A DNA stretch of 64,000 bases from Vandiemenella viatica (GCA_031002005.1 JARYHS010011408.1:220761473-220825472); one strand, 5' to 3'. Counted from the stretch's first letter, positions 1 through 10,760 are shown. Numbers and translations: made by a program. Notes: generated from the letters alone by a model not told the origin.

Positions 1-39
1 ATCCTGGTCTGATCTTGGTTATGCCGTCCCCTTTTCTAT

Positions 40-178
40 TTTCCATGGTTTCTATAGATTACTTTAGGTTAATTTTGTGCTTGTTCCTTCAAAATTGAAT
101 GGCTAAGTTCCTTCCCATTCATTGTCATCAATCCTTTCTCAGCCCCAGTGGTATCAACGAGCCATAACACTACAGACA
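40..178 (+). repeat. Degenerate SINE tail
   Basis: The stretch keeps the order of the SINE body seen elsewhere in the window: TTTCCATGGTTTC, then TTCCTTCAAAA, then GTTCCTTCCCATTC, then an A-run. It has many substitutions and no recognisable tRNA-like head. It is an old 5'-truncated copy. Confidence 0.55.
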
Positions 179-417
179 AAAAAAAAAAGGAAAAACCTCA
201 ATAGTTGTTAATTGCCTTTGTTTCCAATTATCCAGATCAGCTATTATATATTTGGTAGATACGTACATCTCCCAATTATTTCATATATAAAGTATCAAAT
301 AATTTTATCGAAAGTACCCAAACTGGTAAATGAAAATTTCCAAGCAGATTGAGTGAACCTGGTGGGCGAGCAGTAATGTTGATGCAGTTATTCAGTGTGA
401 TGTTGGTGAATTTTAGA

Positions 418-466
418 CCCTTCAATCCAGATTTTGGTTTTCCATGGTTCCCCAAAATCACTTCAT
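418..466 (+). repeat. Short SINE fragment
   Basis: ATCCAGATTTTGGTTTTCC followed by ATGGTTCCCCAAAATCACTT matches the core of the main SINE family in this window. Only about 50 bases are recognisable. Bases 179-417 and 467-570 show nothing recognisable. Confidence 0.5.
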
Positions 467-570
467 AAATTCAATTACCATTTTCTTTATTGCTTGCTGA
501 CAATTCTAGTGCGCAAGATATGAGACACTAACAAAAAATTAAACTATGTTATCTAGGATATTTCTTTATA

Positions 571-1041
571 TACAGGGTGATCCAGGAGGAAAGATAAATA
601 TTGAAGGAGGTGGAAGTATGAACAATATTGAGTATAAACATGTGTCCAATTTCCATTCTTTGGTGATACAGGTGTGGAAAAGTTATGCTTAAAAGAAACC
701 TTAGAAAGTGATCAAGAGCTTATAAAAATTCTTTATTCATACAAAAACACACATAAAGGTTTAAGTTAAATGTTTGAAAATCCCACCAACAACTTAAATA
801 CACTTTGCATCTCTTGCAACAGTAACTGTACCTCTTCTGAGTATGTCTTGGCGTACTTTCATGGGGGTTGCAGTGTTTACAGTGCGCGCGAGTAATTCGT
901 CTCTTGTGTTTACTTTTATTCCCAATATTCTAACACTTGTATCTCCAAAACGAATGAAAATCGGACACGTGTATATATGAACTTTTTTTTTCATTCTACC
1001 ACATCTTTCATTATTCCTCATTCCTCCTAAATCACCCTGTG
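571..1041. mobile_element. MITE with long terminal inverted repeats (CAGGGTGAT type)
   Basis: The left end reads TACAGGGTGATCCAGGAGGA and the right end, reverse-complemented, reads ACAGGGTGATTTAGGAGGAA. Similarity between the arms continues inward for about 100 bases, for example TGTGTCCAATTTCCATTC against the complement of the block near 930-990. TA dinucleotides flank both ends, which would fit a Tc1/mariner-related element. It has no transposase, and the 75-codon minus-strand ORF inside has no recognisable domain. The interior is simply the non-palindromic part of a non-autonomous element. Confidence 0.7.
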
Positions 1042-1399
1042 TAATAGAAAAGATTTCATTCTTTATATATATATGATAATTTTGCAGAGGATTTTATAAA
1101 TGAAAAAAGGCTATATGACACAGACTTTCATTCACTGTAGTCATTTATGGAATTATTTTTCTTTTATTAGACCAGTATGTTTCAGTTTACAAGTGTTTGG
1201 GACTTGACTAATTCATGTTGTTTGCTTGTATTGAGGTTTGGTTTCATGTTACCTAAAAATAAGGGCCATTAACTTTTTCTAAAACGAACTTTTCATATTT
1301 TATTGGTGTTATACTTCCTGCATACATGTTGTTGATTTCCCTCTTTTTTAAATTATATTCCTAATTTCTTATATTTATCATTACTGCCTTTTTTTTCAG

Positions 1400-1455
1400 A
1401 ATATGCTGGAAAATCCTGAACAACAGAATATAAAAATGGAACCTGTTCCTGATAG
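1400..1455 (+). CDS. Candidate internal coding exon, 56 bases
   Basis: A pyrimidine tract ending in TTTTTTCAG directly precedes this block, and GTAAAG follows it, so both splice sites look good. Only one of the three frames is open. It reads NMLENPEQQNIKMEPVPDR, counting the last two bases as part of an Arg or Ser codon. IKME fits the SUMO-attachment pattern (hydrophobic-K-x-E) that is common in insect zinc-finger and other transcription factors, but the protein is not identified. Flanking bases 1042-1399 and 1456-1817 are AT-rich and intron-like. The next exon may lie in or beyond the adjacent assembly gap. This rests on splice signals and an open frame only. Confidence 0.45.
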
Positions 1456-1817
1456 GTAAAGTATTTCCTTGTTATAAAACAGTAAGATGCTGTTGTAGAA
1501 ATTTATGTTACTTTAAAATCTAATGAAGACGTATTACAGTATTAAATTTAGATTATTATGCCTAACATATGACATTTTTCTATGGTGAATAATTTACCTG
1601 TTGCTGATAAAACTCAATATTAGCATAGCAAGTGTCTTATATTGAACGTTAAAGTTTTATATTTTTCTGGGGCAAATAAAACTAAGTAATTCAATTTAAT
1701 GTATCATTAAAAGTATTTAACTCACTTAACAGCAAGTACATTTTTACAGATTAATTTACTTTTATCATATATGCATGTGGTCATGGCCAAGAGGGAGGGA
1801 AAACATTTACTTTGTTA

Positions 1818-2817
1818 NNNNNNNNNNNNNNNNNNNNNNNNNNNNNNNNNNNNNNNNNNNNNNNNNNNNNNNNNNNNNNNNNNNNNNNNNNNNNNNNNNN
1901 NNNNNNNNNNNNNNNNNNNNNNNNNNNNNNNNNNNNNNNNNNNNNNNNNNNNNNNNNNNNNNNNNNNNNNNNNNNNNNNNNNNNNNNNNNNNNNNNNNNN
2001 NNNNNNNNNNNNNNNNNNNNNNNNNNNNNNNNNNNNNNNNNNNNNNNNNNNNNNNNNNNNNNNNNNNNNNNNNNNNNNNNNNNNNNNNNNNNNNNNNNNN
2101 NNNNNNNNNNNNNNNNNNNNNNNNNNNNNNNNNNNNNNNNNNNNNNNNNNNNNNNNNNNNNNNNNNNNNNNNNNNNNNNNNNNNNNNNNNNNNNNNNNNN
2201 NNNNNNNNNNNNNNNNNNNNNNNNNNNNNNNNNNNNNNNNNNNNNNNNNNNNNNNNNNNNNNNNNNNNNNNNNNNNNNNNNNNNNNNNNNNNNNNNNNNN
2301 NNNNNNNNNNNNNNNNNNNNNNNNNNNNNNNNNNNNNNNNNNNNNNNNNNNNNNNNNNNNNNNNNNNNNNNNNNNNNNNNNNNNNNNNNNNNNNNNNNNN
2401 NNNNNNNNNNNNNNNNNNNNNNNNNNNNNNNNNNNNNNNNNNNNNNNNNNNNNNNNNNNNNNNNNNNNNNNNNNNNNNNNNNNNNNNNNNNNNNNNNNNN
2501 NNNNNNNNNNNNNNNNNNNNNNNNNNNNNNNNNNNNNNNNNNNNNNNNNNNNNNNNNNNNNNNNNNNNNNNNNNNNNNNNNNNNNNNNNNNNNNNNNNNN
2601 NNNNNNNNNNNNNNNNNNNNNNNNNNNNNNNNNNNNNNNNNNNNNNNNNNNNNNNNNNNNNNNNNNNNNNNNNNNNNNNNNNNNNNNNNNNNNNNNNNNN
2701 NNNNNNNNNNNNNNNNNNNNNNNNNNNNNNNNNNNNNNNNNNNNNNNNNNNNNNNNNNNNNNNNNNNNNNNNNNNNNNNNNNNNNNNNNNNNNNNNNNNN
2801 NNNNNNNNNNNNNNNNN
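1818..2817. other. Assembly gap (1000 N)
   Basis: There is an unbroken run of exactly 1000 N. A round length normally means a gap of unknown true size. Open frames reported across it are artefacts. Confidence 0.99.
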
Positions 2818-2921
2818 GCGGATTGCGGATCCGCTTAATTTTGTGCGGGATCCGCCAGACTGTCTAATGATGCGGGATCCCGCGGGATTGCGGGATCCCG
2901 CTTTGCTGGATTGCAATCCCT
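2818..2921. repeat. Cluster of GGATCC-centred palindromes at a gap edge
   Basis: About 100 bases contain repeated variants of GCGGATTGCGGATCCGC, GCGGGATCCGCC and GCGGGATCCCGC, each close to a perfect palindrome around GGATCC. The block lies between the N gap and the mariner remnant and is much richer in G and C than its surroundings. It is probably the edge of a longer GC-rich repeat that failed to assemble. Confidence 0.7.
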
Positions 2922-3430
2922 AGTAGTGGTACGCCCACGACTCATCCCCAGTGCGGATTCCTTTCAGAAAGTCATGCCCTTCTGTGGCGTAACGCGTTAA
3001 GTGATCCAAGCTTGTCATCATTCGCTGGCCTTCTGGTTGTCTGTCAGCTTCTTAGGCACCCAGCGAGCACTCGGAATTTCAACGTGTCATGAACAATGTC
3101 GTACACTGCACCATAGGAAATGTTGAACGTCTGCGATAAGGTTCGCAGTTGCACACGCCAGTCCTTCAATATTGCTGCCTCAATGGCGCAGACATTCTGC
3201 GGAGTTGAAACTGTTACCGGCCGCCCGGAGCGTGGCGAATCACTAAGGTTCATGCGGCCCTCTTGGAAGAATGCACACCACCTGGAGACATTGCTATGGT
3301 CCAGACAGTCGTCCCGATACACGCCACGCATGTCCCTGTGAATTTTACTCGGTGAATGCCCTTTGGCCCACAAATATCGAACTACACTTCACTGCTCTTC
3401 ACACGTGGACGACAATAACATGCGTGCCAT
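2922..3430 (-). pseudogene. Mariner transposase remnant, N-terminal half
   Basis: Reading leftward from an ATG at 3430, the frame gives a mariner N terminus: WAKGHSPSKIHRDMRGVYRD, then SVSRW-type helix-turn-helix text, then SPRSGRPVTVSTPQNV. These are the paired helix-turn-helix and linker regions that bind the terminal repeats. After a frameshift near 3020 the protein continues as RMMTSLDHLTRYATEGHDF and then TGDESWAYHY, where the D is the first catalytic aspartate of the DDD/E nuclease. An in-frame TGA interrupts the start (EEQ-stop-SVVRYL). The element is cut off at 2921 by GGATCC palindromes, so the remaining catalytic residues are absent. It cannot encode an active transposase. Confidence 0.85.
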
Positions 3431-3992
3431 GTTTGTTTCATAGTTCACGCTTCTCTCTCTAGAGCTGCACATGAAAACAAAATACCCTCTATAGCGCAAA
3501 CTTCAAACTATATCGTCGTGAAATTTCAACATTTCCAGCTGCAATATCAGGGGGGGAAAAATTATTGTACTTTACTTTTCGATCTGCCCTCGTATTTAAG
3601 TAACAATCTTTGACGCTGGGCAATACAGCTGAGTGTTTGGTGGCTGCCCTGTAGCAGCGCAGGGCACGAGGAAGTGTGTGTTGCGCTGCTCGGAGGTGGT
3701 TGTGTGGAGCCAATTCATTCGCACTGTACCTAAAATAGTTTGTGAAAATGTTTAGGACACTTTTGTCAATGTAAAATAAGTGTCTTAGAAGTTGCGTCAA
3801 TGAACGTAATTAATTAAATTCAATAGTAATTCTGTAAAGACTATGTCAAAATACCTTTCAATTTGTTTATCCGAGCTGAGAATTGGGGCCGATCTCCTTT
3901 AAATAACACGCCGTCATCGAAAAGACAGGATAGCTTACATTGGCCAAGCTTACAGAATAGCTTACATCTGTCGCTGGAATTAACTACACTCA
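3431..3992. other. No recognisable gene
   Basis: The stretch holds a 103-codon minus-strand frame (3489-3800) without any domain I recognise. It may include the outer end of the mariner element, but I could not define its terminal repeat. Confidence 0.4.
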
Positions 3993-4239
3993 TGTGCAAA
4001 ATTTAAGGACGAAAGTAACTTTCACGCTTTGTGTCACTACAAAGTAACATAAGTCGATGAAACTTAAACCAAATATAAAAAGAACTGCTGCAATATGGTA
4101 CAGAAAAAAAAAAAAAAACTCGACTAGACGAACAGAGACAATAAATTACACTGAAGTCAAGGCGATTCATTATGCTCCCCTGGACATTACTAGAAGGAGG
4201 CGCATGGTTATTAAAGTGGTGTGTATCACTAATCACCAC

Positions 4240-5187
4240 GGACAGTGATGCATGCTCTGCAAAGTGCTCCCATGCTGGCCACAAATTCTTATGGTAGGAC
4301 GTTCCATTCTTCCACTAGCTTGGGTGACAACTGTTGGATGATCGTTGGCATACGTGGACGTACTGCAATCGTCTCCCCAACGCATCCCATACGTGCTCGA
4401 TGGAATTTAAGTCGCGGGAATGGGCAGGTCAGTCCATTCGCAGAATCCCTTCTAATTCCAGGAACTACTTCACCTGCGCTGTTCTATACGGTCATCAATA
4501 AAAATTAAGTTGTTTCCGAATGCACCCCTGAAATGATGCACAAGGGGAAGAATTACAGTCACAATAACGTTGACCGATCGATGTAAAGAGTTAAAAGATT
4601 TGGAAGTCGGTACGCCCATGCAATATTTTGCCTCCCACGCCATGACACTTGAATCACCAAAACGATAATGTTCGACATTATTCCTGGGTGCATTACGTAT
4701 TCCCACCTCTCGCCAGATGAGATTACTTCCAGAATCGCTACTCAGACTGATTTCGCTCTCATCGTCTGAGTATAGCACACGACTCCACTTCTCGTCGGTC
4801 CTGTCCCGATGCTGTTGACAACATCGCAAGCGGTGTCCCCGATGTGCGGGGTCAACGGAACATCATGTAATCGTCGTCTGGTAAAGAGACCATCTCCATG
4901 CAGTTGCCATGTCACTGTGGAGAGTGAGATTGCGTGACAGTCATTTTAAATGCACACGCTGTTTGGCGTGGCTCCCTTCTTGCCTGGTACACAATGTAGT
5001 GGTCGTTTGCTAGCCACCTCCTCTCCTTCGAACAGCATTGCCTCTGGTTCGGAAGTTCTCCATGCACGTGAAACACTGCTGTGACCAATACCAATCTCTT
5101 GAGTTACACTTGTCACACTTCGTCCTTCTACCAGTTTCTCGATGATTATTTCCAAAGTCATCCAGATGTTGTCTCCGGAACACTATC
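4240..5187 (-). pseudogene. Tc1-family transposase, degenerate
   Basis: Transposase pieces occur in the expected order on the - strand. An N-terminal DNA-binding segment is at 5161-4946 (EGRSVTSVTQEIGIGHSSVS). The catalytic core is at 4829-4470, with VLYSDDES holding the first aspartate, NLIWREVGIRN, and FGDSSVMAW. FIDDRIEQRR corresponds to the family's FMDDNARPHR second aspartate. In another frame near 4440-4380 comes DLNSIEHVWDALGRR, the third acidic position. Stops and frameshifts separate the pieces, and the N terminus is cut by the SINE at 5188. The protein would have excised and reinserted the element at TA sites. Confidence 0.85.
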
Positions 5188-5198
5188 ACATTGCACCG

Positions 5199-5436
5199 AC
5201 CGAGCGTGGTGGTGTAACAGATAGCGTTCTGGCCTCGCATTCGGGAGGACGGCGGTTCGAATTCTCGTCCGGGCATCCAGATTTGGGTTTTCCATGGTTT
5301 CCCAAATCACTCCAGTCAAATGCCGGGATGCTTCCTTAAAAAGGCCATGGCCGAATTCCTTCCCATTCCTTGCCCCCATCCTTTCCCGTCTCTAAAGACC
5401 TCGCTGTTGAGAGACGTAAAGCAGCTAAAAAAAAAA
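5199..5436 (+). mobile_element. tRNA-derived SINE, full length
   Basis: The head has RNA polymerase III promoter-like blocks: GTGGTGTAACAGATAGCG (A-box region) and GGTTCGAATTC (B-box region). The shared body follows, with CATCCAGATTTGGGTTTTCC and GGCCATGGCCGAATTCCTTC, and then a poly-A tail. An 11-base target duplication, ACATTGCACCG, flanks it at 5188-5198 and 5437-5447. It inserted into the Tc1-like transposase. SINEs move with the enzymes of a partner LINE. Confidence 0.95.
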
Positions 5437-5553
5437 ACATTGCACCGTTATAGCTCGCTGATTAACACACTTTGTCTTGTCCCGTTCCTTCAACTGCCTC
5501 CTGTAACGTGGCCATTTGTTGCTATAGTAGCGCTGGCCTAACGCCATTTCTAT

Positions 5554-5931
5554 CAGGGCTGCCAGATTGTATAATTGGATACAAAACTTGTATAATTTGG
5601 TTACTTCTTGTATCCTATTTGTATAATAGATTGCCTTGTATAATTGGATACAAAAATGAGCACTTAAAAGTAAAGTACATTCCAGCACCTTTTTGAAAGT
5701 GTTTGCCCTTTGTTTCATTGAGTTGGCAACCCTTCCTGCATATCTATTTCCTTTTTGTTATTCAAAATTTATCAATGTATACATTGTTTACTTTTCGTGG
5801 ACTTTTTTTGCTCCCAGCACTTTCACTCACGTATGTAATCAATGGATGACCCCTTTGTATAATTGGGTTTCATTCTGTATAATTTCAAAGAGACAGCGGT
5901 ATAATATAAGTCGGCTGTACTGGCAGCGCTG
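5554..5931. mobile_element. hAT-type MITE with 8-base target duplication
   Basis: The ends are CAGGGCTGCCAG and its near-perfect complement CTGGCAGCGCTG, flanked on both sides by ATTTCTAT (5546-5553 and 5932-5939). Eight-base duplications and CAG-starting ends are typical of hAT transposons. The 378-base interior has no transposase. It carries several copies of a palindromic motif, TTGTATAATTGGATACAA, and its GTATAAT core. It lies inside the Tc1-like element. Confidence 0.9.
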
Positions 5932-6046
5932 ATTTCTATGCACGTGTGGGAGACCTCCAGCAACATGCTCCCACACATTCATTAATTTCCGCCGAGTAGT
6001 TAATTTGTTATGTTACTTTATCTATCTCGTCCTTAAGTTTTGCACA

Positions 6047-6905
6047 CCAAGGTCGTTAGAAGGTCACGTGTCACTACTACGGTGAGGGCTAAAGAAAAGC
6101 CTATCGGCAGGAGAGAGATACCGCTGGTATTCACATAACAAACACACCACATCAGCAAGCAGTAAGCAGAGGAAGCACCAAATAAACTTTATCAATATCT
6201 GAACTATTAATGTTTCAAGTTTGTCTGTCTTCTCATTCCTTGCTAAAGTTTCTGATACCCACCCAGGGATCTCCTCCTTGAATCCCGGTTACAACGGGAT
6301 TTTTAGATAAAAATTTGATCTGTATTTTTATGACGGACAATATAACGCTTTCTGGGATCGGATTACACGTAAAACTGTAAATCCGCTTTTCAGTACTAGA
6401 CTGCGTAGTCAACCATTAATCTCTCAGGTTGTCGAACTGCCCTTCGGGAACTTTCTGCCAGTTTGCCCTACACAAAGCTTTATCCAAATAAATATCAAAA
6501 AACGCCAGATAACCAGACAACCACGTGGATGCAGATTTTTATTTTTATTTCTTTTAAACATGTCAAGTGTTGGGGCGTTAAAAACTGGACCCCTCGTAAA
6601 AATTAAAGAAATACCACAAAACAAAATTAGAAAATGGTATTGAATCACAGAAAACATATTTTAAAGTAAAATGTAACAATTACAGGTTTTAGTTTTTTTA
6701 AAGTATACAAATGTACCATATATGAAGGGTACATAAGCCACATAAAATACATACAAGAATTAAATCGTTTTAGCGACAAAAATCGCAGATGTACACATCC
6801 TTTTCAGCCTCAGCAAAATTCACATGGGCCCACACTAAACGTATAACGTACGTCATCCAAATTTCCATTCTGAACCCTCAACAAAAAAAATCCTGTCTCA
6901 AAACA
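6047..6905. other. No recognisable gene
   Basis: AT-rich sequence. A 77-codon minus-strand frame at 6424-6657 has no family I recognise. No clean repeat ends were seen. Confidence 0.4.
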
Positions 6906-7176
6906 TCAACCGTCATCAGTTTCGGAAGGGGACACTCCAGGAAGAATCACTAATTCCGATGTTCCAGATGTCACGCTCTTCTCATTCTCAGTGCTTGAAT
7001 CTTTCACATTTTTCTCAAAATTAAGGCTCCTTTTCACAAGCTGACGCAAGCTCCCGACCGCGACTGCTTTTGCATCCTCCAACACGATTACGTTCTAGCT
7101 GTTGAGCTTCCTTGACTTCTTTAGCTCTTTTAATTTCCATCAATAGGTCTTTATAAGGTGTAGATAAGATTACCGT
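6906..7176 (-). pseudogene. Unidentified protein tail, possibly transposase-derived
   Basis: On the - strand a frame reads LSTPYKDLLMEIKRAKEVKE (charged, helix-prone). After an apparent one-base shift near 7085 it reads VGSLRQLVKRSLNFEKNV and a Ser/Thr/Glu-rich stretch ending VSPSETDDG before a TGA at 6906-6908. The composition is coding-like. The STPYK stretch loosely recalls the C-terminal tails of pogo/Tigger transposases, but that is a weak resemblance. No upstream catalytic core is visible. Confidence 0.3.
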
Positions 7177-8459
7177 AAAAATGCAAGCATTACATTCCAT
7201 ACTTTAAGCATAAAAAAATAAGGGGTCCGGTTTAGGCAACTGAAGTGGGTCCGGTTTACGCAACTATAGCCTGCATTTTGTTAACCAAGCTTCTGAATAA
7301 AACAGTTTAGCGATAAACATTAACATAAAACTTTATAATTTAGGGGTAGGTTATATATAGGTCGGAAGGCTTACTTGCCCATATCCAGGAGAAATTTTTA
7401 GAAATATAGCAGACTGTAAAAACTTTGCCTACTGCCAAAGCACGTAATGGTGATTTAATGAACAACCAATGAAGCATTCTGCTACATAGTGGTAGAAGCC
7501 TGACCTATTATTTGCACTTTATGCTGCTGGAGTTCAGGAGATTGTAGAGGTAGATCGGGGGTCCACTTTCGGGGGATGAGTCCGGTATTCCGGTATTGAA
7601 CACTTTCCTCTATCTGTAGCGATGGGGAGGGAGGGGCGGGGAAGCTTGAGTGTTGTTATCTGTCTGCGATTCGTCTAACGTATTTTCTATGATATGTGTT
7701 GTTTATGAGGCGCAGATTGGGGACCACCCAGCATTCGCCTAAGTTGTTGCGGAAAAGCGCCTGAAAATTACAATCAGGAAAGCCGGTTCGCGAGGGCCAG
7801 GACTCTTTAACTTGGGCCTGTTTTACCTCCCCGATACAGTGTGGTGGTGTCATAACGCGCGCTGCCACATTGGCCGATTACACACACATTTAAAGCTGTA
7901 CAGCAAATAGATAAATTCCAAAAATAACAAGACGGTTTAGGTTGTAAATGATTATGGTAAGTATACTTTTTGGGATGCCGAAGGAAGAATTTTTCTAGTC
8001 ACAGCAAAACCTTTTAAGTATTGATTTAAGCTAAGTATTGATTGGTAATCTCTACTATCATAATTTGTAAAATGCCTTAAAACAGTCGATCTCTACTGGA
8101 ATTTTAGTTCCACGACGTCGATTATTAAACATCTTTTAAGTTTATACAAAAAAATCTTTAAGTAAATATTTGATTAGACTGTGGACCTTGATTATTAATG
8201 GTTAGTCTGCAATAGTTTTGACTTGATAAAGTAAACTTCAATTGCAACTTTTCGTTTTACGTTAGCGAAGAAGAATTTTCGTTAATATCTCGTTGATAAA
8301 CATTTCACAAGGTAACATAAGTGGTGGTGTTGTTCATTTCCAGGTCGACTTATAACGGAAAACACACGGTCTTAAGGTTTATTTATGTTGATGATAATAA
8401 ATATTACCTGACCTGAGCACAGTTTTAGGGCATGAAAATCACAAATTCATTGCACACCT
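7177..8459. other. Unassigned sequence
   Basis: No gene recognised. GGGTCCGGTTTAGGCAACTG and a near copy with ACGCAACT occur side by side at about 7225-7265. Bases 7600-7870 are locally richer in G and C and contain a 70-codon minus-strand frame without a recognisable domain. Confidence 0.4.
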
Positions 8460-8730
8460 TGTTCAATAATTTTTCCAAAATAATGACTACATGAACGAGC
8501 TTGAAGGGAAGGAAACTATGACAACTGGACAATATGAAGCAAGAGGTATCATAACTATTAGTAAGAAACTCGTTTCTTGGATAGGACTTCGCTTTTGAAG
8601 GAACCACATAGGAATTTGCTGGAAAGATTTGAGGAAACTACGGAAATCTGGATGACAGAGTCGGGAATCGAAGTCGAATCTTACCGAATGCGAGGCATGA
8701 GGCCAGTCATGCACTGGAACCGAATTCGTT
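8460..8730 (-). repeat. Degenerate SINE copy
   Basis: On the - strand the order of SINE landmarks is kept: ACTGGCCTCATGCCTCGCAT, then TTCGACTTCGATTCCC (B-box region), then CATCCAGATTTCCGTAGTTT, then TGGTTCCTTCAAAAG and CCTTCCCTTC. Divergence is high. The 136-codon minus-strand ORF here is only this SINE translated. Confidence 0.65.
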
Positions 8731-9305
8731 CGACCGATTGTTCGGCCGTCTACGGCCGAATATGATCGACTAATCCCAAGACAGGTAAAGAAATTATTAA
8801 GCGTCCCCTGGATAAACGGGCGAATGATGGACGAATCGCATTGAAATGGGGTTAGCCGGACGTATTCGGCAGAATGGTAAATATCTGTTGCTGTCATAAT
8901 GATTAAATCTTCCTTTTTTTATTGATTAAATACTCGTACAGTATCATAAATAGCAAACATTATTTATTATAGATGCTGAGAAACTTTTAAGCCTTATAAA
9001 TGAGAATACGCCACTGTGGAATTCTCGAGGTAAGAGTCATTATAGTGACGTTCAATGCAGACTTTGGTTGCTGGTTGCAGAGGAAATATAAGTTGAACGT
9101 AAGAGCAAAAAATAAAAACATTGTTCATCATCCGTTGTCTGAGTGAATTATAAAGGGTGCTTCAAAAAGAGCACATGATTTGAATTGCGAGTCATTTTGG
9201 CTGTCATGAATTGTGACAGGTCGGTAGGAGTTATTAAACGTGAAATGCTAGACGATACAACAACGCGACCTTACAGATAAACTAGCCCATCAAACTGGTG
9301 AAAGT

Positions 9306-10640
9306 TTGGTTGCCAAGATTCGTACAGTACGTTCAATTTTCTCTAGAAATAACTTTCTGAATTCATCAACTGTGAAAAGATTAATAAAAAAATTCGAAAG
9401 TACAGGTCCGTTTGTTGATGTAAAACACACAACACTAGCTCATAATGGTCGTTCAGAAGAAAACATCGCGGCATTCGCGAGAGTGTGGCCGAGAGTACAA
9501 GGACCTCGATTCGCCGTCGTGCACAAGAACTGGACAATTCAGCAGTCAATACTCACTTTGTTGATGAAGATTTGAGACCCCTTGCTTACAAAATCCAATT
9601 GACTGAAGAACATATACCAAGGGAGTGTCCATAAACTACGTAGCTCGGTTAGGGGGAGGGGGGAGGAAGGGGTTGGGTAGAAAGATACGCTGGGCTACAT
9701 GGGAGAGAGAGGGGTTAGGGGTTTCAGATCTAAGTAGCTTTCCATTCATATTATTTGTTACTGTGAAAATATTATAAAGAACAAACAACAGCATGCACAT
9801 ATTTATTTCAAACGTTTAATAATCTTCGTATGTAACTTACGATAGTCTGACAAGAGAAAACAGTAAAAAAAAAGTCTTGCTTGTGGAATCAATGAAGAAA
9901 AGGCTACGTTCCACGCGAGGGAGGGGGGGGGGTAGAGACAAAAGCCACGTCAGACTATGTGGAGGGGAGGGGGAGTTAAGAGGAGGCCAAAATAGGGATA
10001 CGTAATTTATGGACGCTCCCAAACATACCATGTACACCGATGAAAATTCGCCAATTGGATAATCGAGCAACAAGAAGTTAATGCCGATTTTGTGGACAAA
10101 ATCATCTTAGGCGATGAGGCCAAATTTGACCTAGATGGCTTCGTTAATAAGCAAAATTGCCGCAGAAAAAACTACAAATATTCGTGAGAAACAAATGCAT
10201 CCTCAACGTGGTTCTGGTTAGTGTGCATTTTAGACTGAAGGAATCTTTGGAGCATTTTTCTTTGAAAACGAGGCAGGTAATGCATTATAGTGACTAATGA
10301 ATTGTCTTAACATGACAACTCAGTTCTTTTTTATGCCTCAATTAGAAGATACTGTTGTTGAAGACATGTTGTTTCAGGGAGACGATGCTACTTACAATAC
10401 TGCCCGTGGAACATTAAATCTTGCACAAGTCTTTTCGTGGCCGTTTCATCGCCCTTTTTTCCGGGGGTTTTCTGAAGTCTCGGGTTAACGCCAAGAATCT
10501 CACCACCACCCAAACATTAAAAGCTGAAATTGAACACTATATCAACGAAATTGAACACTATACCATAACATTTATGCAAACCCGTTATTGAAAATTTTGC
10601 CAGAATAGTAGGCCTACGTGTGTGCCACCAAAGTCGTGTT
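9306..10640 (+). pseudogene. Tc1/mariner-type DDE transposase, interrupted
   Basis: The first part (9306-9620) reads NSSTVKRLIKKFESTGPFVD and then NGRSEENIAAF, the helix-turn-helix and linker of a large insect subfamily. After the MITE, coding resumes at about 10025 with EVNADFVDKIILGDEAKFDL (first catalytic D) and DGFVNKQNCR. MLFQGDDATYNTARGTLN stands at the position of the family's QQDGATCHTAR (second D). The third acidic motif is unreadable, and the end KSRVNAKNLTTTQTLKAEIE is family-like. There are several stops and shifts, so it is inactive. Confidence 0.85.
9621..10020. mobile_element. MITE, GGGAGYGTSCATAAA type
   Basis: The left end is GGGAGTGTCCATAAACTACG and the right end is ATTTATGGACGCTCCC. 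The interior is rich in G and C runs (GGGGAGGGGG) and has no gene. It interrupts the Tc1/mariner transposase. The flanks CAA and AAA could be a decayed 3-base duplication. Related copies are at 11401, 21686, 27418 and 56429. Confidence 0.8.
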
Positions 10641-10760
10641 GTTCCATATGTAATTCTCAAAGGTGTACATTATAAATCAATAAATACTTCAATACTTTGT
10701 TACAGAAAACCATGTTTCATTTAGAATTCAAATCTTGTGCTCTTATTCTAAAACCATTTA

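Larger units (their letters stand above)
3993..6046 (-). mobile_element. Tc1-like transposon carrying two later insertions
   Basis: The left end has TGTGCAAAATTTAAGGACGA (3993-4012). The right end has its complement with one mismatch (6027-6046). Between them is a broken Tc1-type transposase on the - strand. A SINE (5199-5436) and a hAT-type MITE (5554-5931) sit inside, each with its own target duplication, so both arrived after the Tc1 element. Without them the element would be about 1.4 kb. The outermost bases and TA duplication could not be fixed, so true ends may lie a few bases further out. Confidence 0.8.
9151..10760 (+). mobile_element. Tc1/mariner-superfamily transposon with nested MITE
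   Basis: The terminal inverted repeats are 36 bases each (9151-9186 and 10725-10760). They share AAGAGCACA and GATTTGAATT with about eight mismatches. The interior encodes a broken DDE transposase on the + strand. A 400-base MITE (9621-10020) interrupts the coding sequence. Removing it leaves an element of about 1.2 kb, a normal size for the superfamily. Confidence 0.85.

Noticed and set aside
1771..2923. Long open frames across the first N gap
   Set aside because: They consist almost wholly of unknown residues from N bases and carry no coding evidence. The same applies to 35939-37008.
3120..3462. Plus-strand ORFs over the mariner remnant
   Set aside because: They are antisense to the mariner transposase, which has clear family motifs on the - strand.
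8487..8897. 136-codon minus-strand ORF
   Set aside because: It covers a degenerate SINE and its flank; no protein family was recognised.
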